Shown: one piece after another, positions 45,915 to 56,924 of the stretch
Numbering within the stretch: the first letter of the stretch is position 1
Layout: the number at the start of each line of letters is the position of its first letter
NCBI RefSeq assembly: GCF_013368755.1
Contig: NC_049564.1
Coordinates: 814,001-878,000 of the forward strand
DNA length: 64,000 nt
Direction of reading: 5' to 3'
Source: Talaromyces rugulosus
Lineage: Eukaryota; Ascomycota; Eurotiomycetes; Eurotiales; Trichocomaceae
Made by a program: the position numbers and the translations under genes
Notes under the pieces: model-generated
What the model saw: the letters and a program-made list of their open reading frames with translations, nothing else
Databases searched by the model: none
What the model was told of the DNA's origin: nothing

Positions 45915-47240
45915 CCAACTATCCACATCACAGTATCTTGTTGGATAAATGACCCCATGTGCCCCTGGTTATGACCCTAGGTCCAAGCGTTACCATCTCT
46001 TTTATCAATGTGAGTAGCTCAACGACTTTCCCACCGTGAAATAAAAGCAGGTAACTGAGTCGCAGTTGCAATAGGTAATCCATGGGGAGCTGAGTAGGGA
46101 AATATGTCCCGGGGTCATGTAACCAGCCCTGGTCTACTCACATGGCGCCGTTCGACCTACCAATCGGCTCTGGAGGCTGATCAGGAATATGGCAAGGAGG
46201 GCGTCTTCACAGGTTGTTTTTTATAACCACAGGGTATGGTTGAAGGGGTGCTTTACCGTCTTCTACTCCTCAATCTACCGCTTGTCTTCCCATTGGAGCA
46301 CACGACCATATCCGCGAGATGCTACCGGCTTGGCCATGGCAATTTCCAGCGATGATGGGAAGACGTGAAGCAAACCATCAGAAAATCCAATTTTGGGAGG
46401 TGAGCCGGCTGATGTAGAGGTAAAAGGTTTCAGAGACCCGTATATTGCCGTTTGGCCAGCAATGGATGAGCTCCAAGGCCTAATCTCGCTCTACACTATT
46501 GTTTCTAGTAGTATTCAGGGCGCAGGGCCAACGGTGTTTTTGTACGCTATATGCCTGGACAACTTGACTCATTAGGAATATCTAGGCCCTTTAATCATTT
46601 TGCCGGAAAGGTTCGAGCAGTCGAAGAAGTGGTCAGGGAACTATGGGATCAACTGGGAGTGTACCAACTTCATGACTCTGGAGACAGAATCGACGGCACG
46701 ACATTGTTTGATTCTAGGAATTGAAAGGGATGTGGAGCGGGATCATATCAAGGACCACCCACAACCTCTAAGCGGGCCAGTGAGAACGATTCGTTGTTCG
46801 GAGACCTCACCACGCAGAACAATGGAGTGAAATTCCAATGCAAGCACGGCGGGTACCTCGATCACGGCCAATTCTTTCCTTGATCCTACATCTGGGAGAC
46901 GCATTATGCACAGCTGGATAACAGAAGAAGATATCACTTGCGACTATGCCCGTCAGAAAGGTTGTAACGGCGCTCCGTGTATTCCACACGAGTTGGTTCT
47001 TCTCTGCCTACACAACGTCATAGCGGCGCTCCGCAGCGAGCTTTCAGAGATCACTAGCGTCGAGGTAATGTCTCACCCAGATGGTTCAACATCCCTATAC
47101 ACCCTGGGAATTCATCCGTTCTTTGAGTTCATGCGGCTCCGAGAAGACTGCAACGCAGGTCTTCCCGTCTTCCCCGCTTCGCCCTGCACCAAGTCGAAAT
47201 TTGCACCATCCAGGCTCCATGACTTTGCACACCAAATCTA
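45915..47240 (+). pseudogene. Broken GH32 gene (invertase/inulinase-type fructosidase)
   Basis: Family blocks appear in order but in different frames: 'TVSCWINDP' (nucleophile Asp of WMNDP), 'CAPGYDPRSKRYHLFYQ', a likely GTGAGT intron start at 46010, 'GNMSRGHVTSPGLLTW', 'ALEADQEYGKEGVFTGCF', 'SLAISSDDGKT'-like, 'GFRDPYIAVWP' (RDP motif) and 'WSGNYGINWECTNFMTL' (acid/base Glu in EC). Breaks: a 1-nt frameshift after WINDP, TAA after GCFL, TGA in place of Trp after DDGKT, TAG after DNLTH, and further frameshifts near 46835 and 47080. The C-terminal beta-sandwich is degraded where it meets the end of the neighbouring regulator gene. Intact relatives hydrolyse sucrose, inulin or levan. Next to an intact GH172 gene this suggests former fructan use. 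Confidence 0.8.
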
Positions 47241-49150
47241 CTATAACATATTTTCCAGGCCGTAGGCTTGATTCTTATCCTCTAGAAGCCGTTTCTTCAA
47301 CGTCTGCTGCAGGATTCTCAAAGACGGACTGTTGATTTCTACACTGCAGCCCGCTTTCGCGACCGAGGAAAGACACTCGGGAAGCAGGTCGAGACTAGCA
47401 TTGGCCAGGCAAGGAGTTTGTGCCGCTTTCAAAACCACCATTGTGGTAATGAATACGCTGTTCCCGAAGTGAATATTTGACGTGAGACGAGCCGCAGTGG
47501 AATGGGATGGCTAGTCATAGGCTTACCTGAGAAAAAGCGACCATTTGTGAATTAGACAGTCCTGGAAGGCAAATATGATGCTCGGCATCAGCTGGATGTA
47601 GGAATCAAAGAATCGCTGACAGTGATTGAGCAGCTGGATTTCGGCTACACCATCCTGCATTGCCTGGTAAACAGCCGGCCAGTAGATGGACAACTTGCAG
47701 CAGTAGTACTGGACACGGAGGAAGTTCGATAGTGATCCAATTTGATTTGCGCAATTTTGACTAGAATCCCTAGGGAACCGAATGCTTTCCGGCAGATAAT
47801 CATACCATTCGTCTAATTGGCGTTCCAATTCTATGGCAACTCCTGGCGCATAGGCTGACTGACCTGTTGAAGTTAGCGCCACCGCGGAGTTACACCGGTT
47901 CAGCATTCGCCGCATCGCTATCTCAGCTAGAAAGAATGACTGTGCCTGGTCTGGCCTGGTGCTGCCAGCTGAACAGGCGCTCGCGGGGAAATGGCTAGCT
48001 GGGCTGGTGGAGAGTTCTTCGGAAGGGAATTGCCATATATGAAGACAGTTCGGAAGCGGAACATAGTAATCAAGTTTCCATATGTTGCTTTTGGCAACAT
48101 CGAGCTGGACGCTCAGTTCACTGTGAGACCATCTTTAGCATCAGGAGTGCCTATTTGTGCAAGCGACTTGCCTCTCCAGTAACAGAATCGCCCAGTACGC
48201 TCGGTGGGTCAATTCAAGTACATCTGGATCTGTACCTTGTAAACCACTTCATGACAATCAGCATAGTAACTATGAATTCGTGTAGTCACCTACCTTTTAA
48301 AGAGGTTCTGGATCTTAAACGACGCCACTAGGCAGTAATCATGAGCCTGGCAGGGTTTGAGAAGGCAAGCGTAATGGATGCTCAAGAAGACCAGGCATTG
48401 AACAGAAACTAGAGAGCATTCCGCAACAACCAGCGGCAGTGATGAGAGAGCAGCTGTAAAGAATGGGTTCTCGCGGTCTGATGTGGGATCATGTGCCACA
48501 CAGCCGATAGCAGCCACCAGAAGAACTAAACATGACTGGCACGATGGCGTGAGAGGCTCAGACAGGACCCGGAAGTATTCCTCCGAGAAGTCTGATGCTA
48601 GGATTGGATAATAGATATGGATGCGCTCCGAAAAAGCGGCCAGTACCGTCACAGCCTGCTGGTGGGGAACGAAGAAGAGTCGTGCGTCGGTGCCGCTCGT
48701 TGAGCCCGTAAGGAAGTTGATTCTCTCGAGCCGGATGAGGTTTTGGGAGAAATCAGGCTCGAGTTCCAACACTACCATGATGGAGCTGGTTGCGAGCAGC
48801 CGAAATGGAGAATCTTCATGAGAGCTGAGCGCGGCCACATCTTCGTGGGGTTCTTGCACCGGTCCCGGATGCTTTTCGAGCAGACTGGTGATGTAGTCCA
48901 GGCGCTGGTTCACGACTTCTAGTTCCGATTCGATCCTGGAGGCGACGCGTAGCAGTTGTCTCAATAAGAGAATCATGTATTAAGAGGGTGGTGCGTACTT
49001 GTTCGGCGGGTTTGGGGGAAGCTCCTGATAGAAGCAGTCCAGTCCGCGCGCTCGGCAGGGATTGCACGAGGGTTTCAGACCGTCGCATTTGGTCCTTTTC
49101 GACCGGCAAGTGTCGCAGGCGAGAACCAATCTCTTCCGGGTCTTGACCAT
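47241..49150 (-). CDS. Zn(II)2Cys6 transcription factor, paralog A
   Basis: Fungal binuclear zinc-cluster regulator of 559 aa from exons 48999-49150, 48294-48935, 48172-48246, 47527-48120 and 47241-47457. The cluster is near the N-terminus: 'ACDTCRSKRTKCDG' then 'CNPCRARGLDC'. A short coiled region and a middle homology region follow ('RIHIYYPIL', 'AHRAYWAILLLESELSVQLDV'-like, 'SIYWPAVYQA'). Intron 48121-48171 uses a GC donor (GCAAGT), needed to join 'ILLLE' to 'SELSVQLDV'. Most introns are phase 2 and match those of the paralogs at 56925 and 61820. It is divergent from the GH172 gene with a 364-bp shared promoter, so it may control it. A start further upstream (49246) is possible but less like the paralogs. 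Confidence 0.85.
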
Positions 49151-49514
49151 GCTGACTGGTGATAATCCTTTTCCTTGATTCGTAGAGATGCGGAGTCGCT
49201 GCAGGAGACCGCGTGAGGCTGTAGCGTTTATGTCATCCCGCAGCATCTGTGGGGGAAATCACGGGCGGAGTGCTCAGACGATTCCACGGACACTACGCAA
49301 CAAATGTGATGATTCCTTGCAGAAAAACCGAGAATCATGGCATCCTTTGCTGAGGGGGAAGTCTTGCCAAACCTATCAGCGCATCTTTTAGGGAATCAAT
49401 GCTTGCGGTTGGACAGGTGTAAGAAATGACCAGCAATGGGCGCCTTTTCTTCTCTTTACCACCGAAATAATCGAAACAAGCGAAACCCCTTCTTCATCTT
49501 GTCTCAACATCACT
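49151..49514. promoter_or_regulatory. Divergent promoter of regulator A and the GH172 gene
   Basis: 364-bp shared promoter. It contains only degenerate versions of the cluster palindrome: GGCGGAG at 49264-49270 followed by ATTCCACGG (about 250 bp before the GH172 ATG), and TGCGGAG...GACCGCG at 49189-49213. These may be weak sites or chance. Confidence 0.4.
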
Positions 49515-50888
49515 ATGAATCCCCTCCTTGGAAACCACCTCCTGGCGGACATTACCAGGCACAGGGTTTCCCGCAGTGCCCGGGTCTCCAGCTGGGATCA
49601 GAAGGGGCTGAACGAAGATGCCTTCGTGGTCTTGCCTGGTGAAACTATGCTGCTCGCTGATCTCGAGGGCCCTGGTGCCATCACGCATCTGTGGTTTGTC
49701 CAGACGTGCAGAAAGATTCTGGGACCTGGGTTAATCCCATACTCGAAGTCCGGGGTGGCCATGATGGAGATTCACAACGCCCTCGGGCTCAATTACGAAG
49801 TAAATGACCCTGACTACTATCGCAAAGTACTCATCAAAATGTACTGGGACGATTCCGAAACGCCCAATGTGCTCGCACCTGTCGGCGATTTCTTCTGTCT
49901 GGGCCACTCTATGGCTGCGAATTTCCAGTCGCTGCCATTCACTGTATCCGTAAAGCCCTCGGAGGAGAAGAAATTTGGCGGGGCGGCCGCCTTCAACTGC
50001 TACCTGACGATGCCGTTCAACAAGCGTGCTCGCATCGAGATCGAGAACCAGAACGACGAGGCCTACATTCAGTATTTCTATATCGATTACGAGCTGTATC
50101 CCGAGCCCCTTCCCGGGAACACGCTGTACTTTCACGCCCATTGGCGCCGGGAAAACCCAACCAACGGCTGGGCCCCGTCTGGTATTCAGACAAACGGTCT
50201 GGAGACGCAGGTCAAGAACCTGGACGGCAAAGATAACTATGTTATTCTGGAAACTGAGGGCGCTGGTCACTACGTTGGCTGCAACCACTCGGTCCTCCAC
50301 TTTCAGGGGACCTGGTGGGGCGAAGGGGACGATATGATCTTCATTGATGATGACACATGGCCGCCCAGCATGCATGGCACGGGAGGGGAAGACTACTTCT
50401 CCCAGGGCTGGGGTATGCAGAAGAACGCCTATCCATTTTGCGGCACCATCATCCACGAGGAAGACGTGCCTAATTACCAGGTGAGCTATCGCTGGCATCT
50501 GGCCGACCCCGTCCGATTTAGCAAAAAGATCAAAGTTACTCTGGAATCTGGTCATGCCAACCACCTTCGTGACGACTGGTCAACCACTGCCTACTGGTAC
50601 CAAACATTGCCGGGTCCCAAGCTTGAAATCCTACCCGTAGCGAGTCGTCTCCCTCGGAAGCCCGAGATCCTCCCACCCGTCCTGGATTTATCTGATCAGG
50701 AGATATCCACGCTGAGTTTGGAAAAGAGAGAAAAGTTGACACAGCATCAAGAGAGGTATGATTTGTTCGTTAAGGATCGGAACGAATGGTTGGAGCGACG
50801 GGCAAAGGACTCGAGAGAACGGGCGATGAACAATGTGCAAATCTGCAAGGATATTCGTCTACGGTTCTTAAAAAGCCTTGAGGGGTAG
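49515..50888 (+). CDS. GH172 family (DUF2961) protein, predicted intracellular fructan/difructose-anhydride glycosidase
   Basis: A 457-aa intronless protein. It follows the DUF2961/GH172 pattern: 'LLADLEGPGAITHLWF' at the N-terminus, 'GDFFCLGH', 'LPFTVSVKPSEEKKFGG...NCYLTMPF', 'IDYELYPEPLPGNTLYFHAHWRRENP', 'ETEGAGHYVGCNHSV' and 'MHGTGGEDYFSQGWG' (Glu292 in the conserved GTGxEDYF block, a candidate catalytic residue). Characterised GH172 enzymes, from bifidobacteria, make or hydrolyse difructose dianhydride I and act on alpha-fructofuranosides; others act on alpha-linked furanosides. No signal peptide is visible, so action after import is likely. The last ~70 residues are a charged helical extension. 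It is divergent from regulator A and beside two sugar transporters and a GH32 relic. Family is firm, substrate inferred. Confidence 0.85.
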   Translation: MNPLLGNHLLADITRHRVSRSARVSSWDQKGLNEDAFVVLPGETMLLADLEGPGAITHLWFVQTCRKILGPGLIPYSKSGVAMMEIHNALGLNYEVNDPDYYRKVLIKMYWDDSETPNVLAPVGDFFCLGHSMAANFQSLPFTVSVKPSEEKKFGGAAAFNCYLTMPFNKRARIEIENQNDEAYIQYFYIDYELYPEPLPGNTLYFHAHWRRENPTNGWAPSGIQTNGLETQVKNLDGKDNYVILETEGAGHYVGCNHSVLHFQGTWWGEGDDMIFIDDDTWPPSMHGTGGEDYFSQGWGMQKNAYPFCGTIIHEEDVPNYQVSYRWHLADPVRFSKKIKVTLESGHANHLRDDWSTTAYWYQTLPGPKLEILPVASRLPRKPEILPPVLDLSDQEISTLSLEKREKLTQHQERYDLFVKDRNEWLERRAKDSRERAMNNVQICKDIRLRFLKSLEG

Positions 50889-51717
50889 ATCAAAGCAGTC
50901 AGCTACAGACCTGGTGAGGTAAACTGAGAGATCATTCAGCCTGTGGTTGTAGTACATTATCACAGGAGTGCTATTTTTCAGATCTCCTCGGGGGAATCAT
51001 CAAAGTTCCTAGCAGTAAACTTTGCTAACAAAGAAATATATTTTCGAGGAACATCACATGCAGTTTTGGGGAACTCCGGTAGAAATTTCTGATCATTTCC
51101 CGTTCCCCTAGGACCTTTTTATTTATTTTTATTTATTTTTTACATGTATTTTATGTTGGATCAGGTTTTCTATACTACGGCATCAGACTAACTTCCATTT
51201 AGAATTTCTGCTCATTTACCAATACGAATTTTAGAAGGCGGCCTTTGTGAATCCTTTCTGTCTCCACGGGATTGAGTTTTCCCCCCTCAAACCCTGTCCA
51301 GAAGCCGAACAACGAGTGGAATGTTGTGTTTTTTGTATATTCCAGTCCACTAGTTAGCGACTACTTTGCCTCCATGATCTCCGTCCAGATGTTTAGCCAA
51401 AAGCAGGTATCCGAGACATCCTAGTCTTCGTCGCGGAGTGCTGGACTCCGCGAGAAAACTTCGCCCCGCAGCCTCAGCAAGATCGCGCCACTCCCCCCGA
51501 CTTCCCCAATACTGTCGAACACATAGGCAGACAACGACATGGTAGCTCTGATCAATCGTCACGCCGACTTGGTAAACACTCTTCATAGGGAAGGAGATGG
51601 AGAGCGCCACTGAGATTGAGATCGATAGGCAAGCTTCAATCTTCGCCAAATGTCCTTGAGGATAGAATCACTGACTTGCAGAAGGATCGATTACTCAGTG
51701 GTTGACCCGTCCCGCAG
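50889..51717. promoter_or_regulatory. Intergenic region and promoter of the first sugar transporter
   Basis: About 830 bp. TTTATTTTTATTTATTTTT-type sequence at 51118-51140; the cluster palindrome at 51431-51453. No gene recognised. A frame upstream of 51718 is interrupted by TGA at about 51703. Confidence 0.5.
51431..51453. promoter_or_regulatory. Inverted repeat TCGCGGAG-N7-CTCCGCGA upstream of the first transporter
   Basis: Perfect 8-bp arms with a 7-nt spacer, ending 264 bp before the transporter ATG. Candidate Zn2Cys6 binding site shared with three other promoters of this locus. Confidence 0.7.
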
Positions 51718-53775
51718 ATGGCAAATGCTTATTTCACAAAGGCGGTTCTGCTTATGGTGTAAGTTCTCCTGTAACCCCTTGTGGAGGTCCTGGTTGACAG
51801 GAAACACCCCTCCAGGTCTCTGGATATCTAGCGGGGTTGTCATGCAAGGATTCGATTTGGTGGCTGGAGGTCAGCTGGCTGCTTTGCCAGAATTCCAAAG
51901 GCGATTTGGATATCCGCAGCCAGACGATTCTTATCTGATTCCTGCTCACTACCTTTCCGCCTGGAGCTCGATCGCTCCTGCATGCGAAATAGTTTCCACT
52001 TTTATCTTCGTTCCGTTGCTCGAGAGGTTCGGACGGAAAACAGGAATCCTGGCTGCCTCCCTCATTTCCACCGCGGGTGTCATTCTCCAGCAGCTGGCAA
52101 CTGATTGGCGAGTGCACCTGGCCGGTCGAGGTGTCAATGGTTCGTATGGACCCTGGGAGCGCCGATGAAGTTAGAATATACGACTTCTGTTGCTGATGCA
52201 GACCCAGGTATTGCGATTGGTATTATGTTCACCATCTCTCCACTATGGATTGGTGAAACTTGTCGGCCGGAACTTCGGGGTTTCTTCCTCTGTTTTTTCA
52301 ATACTAGCATTGTCTTCGGACAGTTTGCAATGTCGGTTTGGTATTTCTCGGTCATATAAAAATACATTGCTAATCTGTTCCTAGAGCCGTGGTGACTAGA
52401 GGTAGTAGCCATTTAGCTGGCAAATGGTGAGTTCGAGTATTTGTTCCCATCATAGTTGAAACATTTTGAGTGACCGTGGCAGGCAATGGTGGTTACCGAT
52501 AGTGGCAATGTATATCTTTCCAGGTAAGGAACATATTTCTCTCCTATTTTGTTTAACCATATCACTCTCTTACTTAATTTTTCCTTTTGCCCGCTCTTCA
52601 GCTATTCTCATATCTGGTTGGTTCTTCTTCCCCGAGTCTCCATACTGGCTGGTGCGACAGGGAAAGAACAGAGAGGCCCGGATATCTCTCCGGAGGGTCT
52701 ACGGCTTCAAAAACGAGGCATTCTATACAGCAGAAGTTCTCCGAATGGAGGCAGAAAACAAACGAGAGATTTCGACCCACGGTAGCCTCTCTGAGGGCTC
52801 CTACAGGTTTCTTGGCATCGATGTGTCGACTGAAGCCGAATGCTTTAATCGCACTAACCTTAAGAGAACTCTAACTGCAGTTTTCGTCGCCAGCGGACAG
52901 CAGATGATTGGAGCCACCTTCGTTATTGGCTACGCAACATATTTCTTGGAATTGATCGGAGTAAAAGATTACTTCGATGCGTCCATTGTCCTTTATGTCG
53001 TGATGCTGCTGTCCAGCATGCTGACCTTTCCACTCTCTGAAATCCTTGGCCGGCGAACGATGATAGTGAATCCTCAGTTTTTTCTGTGCTTCGTACTTTT
53101 CCTAATCGGTATTTTGGGATGCATCCCAGACCCAGAGAAAGCAAGCTGGGGTATTGTTGTCCTCATATATATCTGGGCCATCGTATATCAGCTTTCCATT
53201 GGAGCCGTAGGCTTCGTGTTGGCTTCGGAAATTGCTACAGCTCACCTGCGAAGTACTACTCAAGGTCTCGTTACCATCACCAACGCGTTGTGGGGGCTCA
53301 TTATGCAGTTCACGGTCCCATACATGGTATGAACACACGCGCCCTCTCAATCCATGTCAATGTCTCAAAAGTCTGCGACACTAACGATGCATTTGTCCGC
53401 TAAAACAGATCAATACTGATGCGGGCCACCTGGGCGGCAAAGTTGGATTTATCTTCCTCGGAACAGGTTCGATCGCAGCCATTGGAGGATGGTACCTCTA
53501 TCCAGAGACTAAGGTACAGCGAGATCACTTTGGAAGGGAAACCGTTCGATTATGAACTGACAAAAATGGCCCAGGGTATTTCTTTTGAAAAGATAGATGA
53601 GCTTTACGCAAGCATGACCGCTCCTCGACACTTCAGCCGAGCCGTGACCGTGCAGGGTGAAATAACGCCCCAGACAGGCAAGATAGAAGGCTCTGATCAT
53701 GTAGACGGGACCAACCCTTCTTCGCGATGGAGGGAGACTTTGAAGTCAGTAGCACGTCAGGTATTCATGATCTGA
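51718..53775 (+). CDS. MFS sugar transporter (oligosaccharide/alpha-glucoside permease-like)
   Basis: Plasma-membrane proton symporter of the sugar-porter family, 528 aa from eight exons: 51718-51758, 51832-52139, 52208-52331, 52385-52426, 52483-52523, 52602-53326, 53409-53513 and 53575-53775. Family signatures: '[20 protein letters not shown]' (TM1), '[10 protein letters not shown]' (between TM2 and TM3), '[10 protein letters not shown]', '[18 protein letters not shown]' (PESPRWL motif), 'LGRRTMIV' and 'YPETK' + '[11 protein letters not shown]' near the C-terminus. The pattern is closer to maltose/alpha-glucoside permeases than to hexose transporters, which fits uptake of an intact oligosaccharide. 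The N-terminal cytosolic part before TM1 is unusually short, because a TGA stops the frame just upstream; an extra exon or a shortened protein is possible. It lies downstream of the GH172 gene on the same strand. Confidence 0.82.
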
Positions 53776-54372
53776 AATCCCACCGTATTGAAGTATGGTT
53801 TCTTGCTTTCTGCTCTCTCGTTTGAAATGTGGTGATCTTGCATTCCCGGCGTGGATGCACGGGACTCGATTGCATTACACTCACTATCTACTGCTACGCT
53901 GTCATTTAAACAATAGGTCTATTCGTGATATAAAAGATTAGCAATATAAAAATATTTCTCATGCAGATTAAGGAGGACCGAGTATAATATGCTAGGATTT
54001 TACTCTACTATACGTCGTTTGACCAGCATGGTCCCTTCTAGCGCTATTGTATGCAAAATGTTCTTTGTTGGAGTTTTAGAATTGGGGTCACAATGTTTAA
54101 TCAGAAGAGAGCGAACTATAGTCGTAAAATACGTGCCTCTGACTCTTGATGTCTTCTCACTCGGGTACAAGTACAAAGGCAAAGTCACAATTTTAATCGC
54201 ACTATGTCATTGTATACTGTCTCACACCTATACCTCAAATATACAATGAGAAGCGAAGACTAATCCTTTGCCAAGTATTCCCCCATCATCGTCACATGGA
54301 CCACCATCGATAATGACCCTTCCCAGCTGTATACGATCGAGCACTTATCTTTCTTCCCTTCTCGCGATGCGA
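53776..54372. other. Intergenic region
   Basis: Spacer of ~600 bp between the convergent transporter genes; AT-rich, no gene seen. Confidence 0.5.
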
Positions 54373-56269
54373 TCATGCGGAAGTTTCGTGACCTTTGTCA
54401 AACTCGCGTTGCTCTTCTGTTGCTTCCTTGTCCTCAAATGCCTCGGCCTTGCCTCTCATTTCCGTGAAGGTGATGCTCGGCTTCCAACCCAAGCTCTTTC
54501 TTGCATCCTTAACTTCGCCGTAAAGCTCATCCACCTCTTCCAGCGTCAGACCCTTTGTCTCATAGATCATAAAGTAAACAAACGCTATGCACAGGAAACA
54601 GCAACCAAACCAAACAAAGAAAATCTTGGATTGCAGGTTCGCATTCCCGGGCCCGTAGTTGACCAGGTAAGGTGTTGCAAAGCCTAATGCCCAGTTGAAA
54701 AGCCAGTTGGTCGCAGTAGTTATAGAGAGCGATTTGGCTCTAGTCTTGAGAGGGAATATCTCTCCAGTTACGACCCTATTTAATTGGTTTTTCCTTTCAG
54801 AAAAGCTGCTTCAAAAGCGGGTGGGGAAAAAATGAAGGAAAAAGTAAGATGAGAAGAGAGAAAGATGAAACTTACCAGGCTATCGGACCCCATGAAGCTG
54901 CGAAAAAGAAAATGTATATGCAGATAAAGGCAATTGCGGCTTTCTGAGCGGCAGCATTGTTGACAATAATATTGCCGACACTGTCCTGGCTTGTGGTCGT
55001 AGTACCGAGAACTGCCACAAGTAGCTGTGAGATTGTCATGCCAAAAGCTCCCAGGAGCAGAACTGGTCGCCGACCCCATTTGTCAATTGCATAGAGACCA
55101 GGAAGAGTAGAAACGGAATTGACACAGTTAATGATGAGGTTAATCGCAAACTCATTTTTGACACCAGAGTTCTTAAAAAATTGTGTGCCGTAGTAGATGA
55201 TGAAATTAATGCCTGATAATTGCTGCAAGGCCTGCAGGAGACAGCCAGTAAGAAGACGCTTTGCCAAATTTCCCCGGACACATTCACGATATCCAGAGTT
55301 CCCCAGGCTGATTTCATACTGGTGGTTGGCTTGAATCTCCCCTAGCTCATCACGCAGAGCAGGATCATCCTCAGGAAGGCGACGGAGCCTGGCTAGGCTC
55401 TTTACAGCGCCGTTATAGTTGTCTTTTTTAATGAGATACCGAGGCGTTTCTGGGAGGAGAAGGACACCAATCACCAGGATAATCGCCCAGGCGAACTGGA
55501 CTGCAATTGGTATGCGATAGGACCCGGAGTCATTCCGATTATGGGTTGCATTGTTCACGACCGACGCAAGGAGAAGACCGATAGTGATTGCGAATTGATA
55601 AGAGCCAACGATAAACCCTCGGATCCATTTTGGAGCAGTCTCTGACTGATAAAGTGGAACTAAATAAATGCAAACGATATAATTAGCCAATTCTTTTCTT
55701 ACTTTCTTCCCAACACATATTCAACGAACAAGAACTTTGCTTGTCTGAGAAAAACGACACAAGAGACAAGTATTATACTAACCCAATGCAGAAATAAGCC
55801 CAACGCCAAGTCCTGCAAAAAAACGTCCGGCAAGAAAGAGCGGAATGGACGTTGCAGCGGTCTGCAAGATGACACCAAATACAAAGACACCGTTCGAAAC
55901 AATCAATCCCCAGCGACGCCCAATACTGTCGCCCATCGGGGCAGCACCGAGAGCTCCGAAGAAGGTTCCCGCCGAGAGAATTGACACAATCGCTGACGTC
56001 TGACTGGATGTGATAGTCAACTTGCCGGTGCTATCTCTATAGCCGGTTGAGAAGGTTTGAGACCAATAGGGCATGGCGATAATGCCGCTGATAGTGCCGG
56101 TGTCATAGCTAAAGCAATCAGCATGAGATCGAAGGCATCCTGTCCTGGATGTCGATAAAGACCAGACTCACCCGTATAGAATTCCCCCAAACGCTACGAA
56201 CCCACTAATCAGAATTGCAGGCCACGTCTTACCAGCGCTTTCTTTAGGCTTTTCCAATCGAAACCCCAT
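54373..56269 (-). CDS. MFS hexose transporter
   Basis: Sugar-porter family member of 536 aa from exons 56172-56269, 55783-56108, 54876-55659 and 54373-54775 (introns 63, 123 and 100 bp). Signatures: 'FGGILYGYDTGTISGIIAM' (TM1), 'GDSIGRRWGL', 'VPLYQSETAPKWIRG', 'LLPETPRYLIKK', 'LQQLSGINFIIYYGTQFF' (TM7, hexose-transporter QQLSG), 'DKWGRRPVLL', 'GEIFPLKTRAKS' and 'YETKGLTLEEVDELY'. Twelve membrane segments fit. It resembles fungal monosaccharide transporters, which import glucose or fructose at the plasma membrane. The cluster palindrome lies 255 bp upstream of its start. Confidence 0.92.
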
Positions 56270-56924
56270 TTTTTAGAAAATTGAAACAAAGGTAGTTCTC
56301 GGTCTTCTTGAATGTCCCAAAGACCCTAATGAGGGGGGCGGGGGCTTGGTATTTATGAGATAAACGGATAACAAAGACGTATGAGAACCTCCTGTGTTCC
56401 AACATTGTTTGTTATTATTGGGCATGATCAAGAAGTCACTCGCATTGGTAACAGCTAACTAGGGCATAGTGCTCTAGTATCTAGGTGGCACTTAGCAGAC
56501 CAATCAGACTAATCAATGGTGAACTCGCGGAGGGTGGAGATCTCTCCGCGAAATTGACAGAAGGCATTCGCAAATGGTTCCGAGGACATTCACCCAATGG
56601 TTCTGGTGGTTTGTTTGCTTAGTACGCTTCTTCCCTGTCTGTCTGTCTGTATGTTGGCATTAAATCCCTCAGTATAGCCTGTGCTACTCGGTACATTCAA
56701 GGGGATAGATCATAGGATCCGCCTAACCCCCGGTAAAAAGATAATTAGCGCTGACCAGCGGTCCTGACCGGTCACCAATTCGGACAAGATTGGGGGCCAT
56801 TGCTATGAGGAGTGAGGTAACTAACACCAAACCTTGAGCAATTATTTCTAGTAACGTTAAATAATAATAATAATACAGTAAACTTTCTACGAACAATAAT
56901 AATGTAAAGTGACTTCGTACAGCG
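56270..56924. promoter_or_regulatory. Promoter of the hexose transporter / 3' flank of regulator B
   Basis: 655 bp between the transporter start and the 3' end of regulator B. Holds the palindrome at 56525-56551, a short CTGT repeat at about 56636-56650 and an AATAAT run near 56860. No gene seen. Confidence 0.5.
56525..56551. promoter_or_regulatory. Inverted repeat TCGCGGAG-N11-CTCCGCGA upstream of the hexose transporter
   Basis: Perfect 8-bp arms with an 11-nt spacer, 255 bp upstream of the minus-strand transporter start (56269). Confidence 0.7.

Noticed and set aside
49731..50564. A 277-codon minus-strand open frame
   Set aside because: Antisense shadow of the GH172 gene; no recognisable domain.
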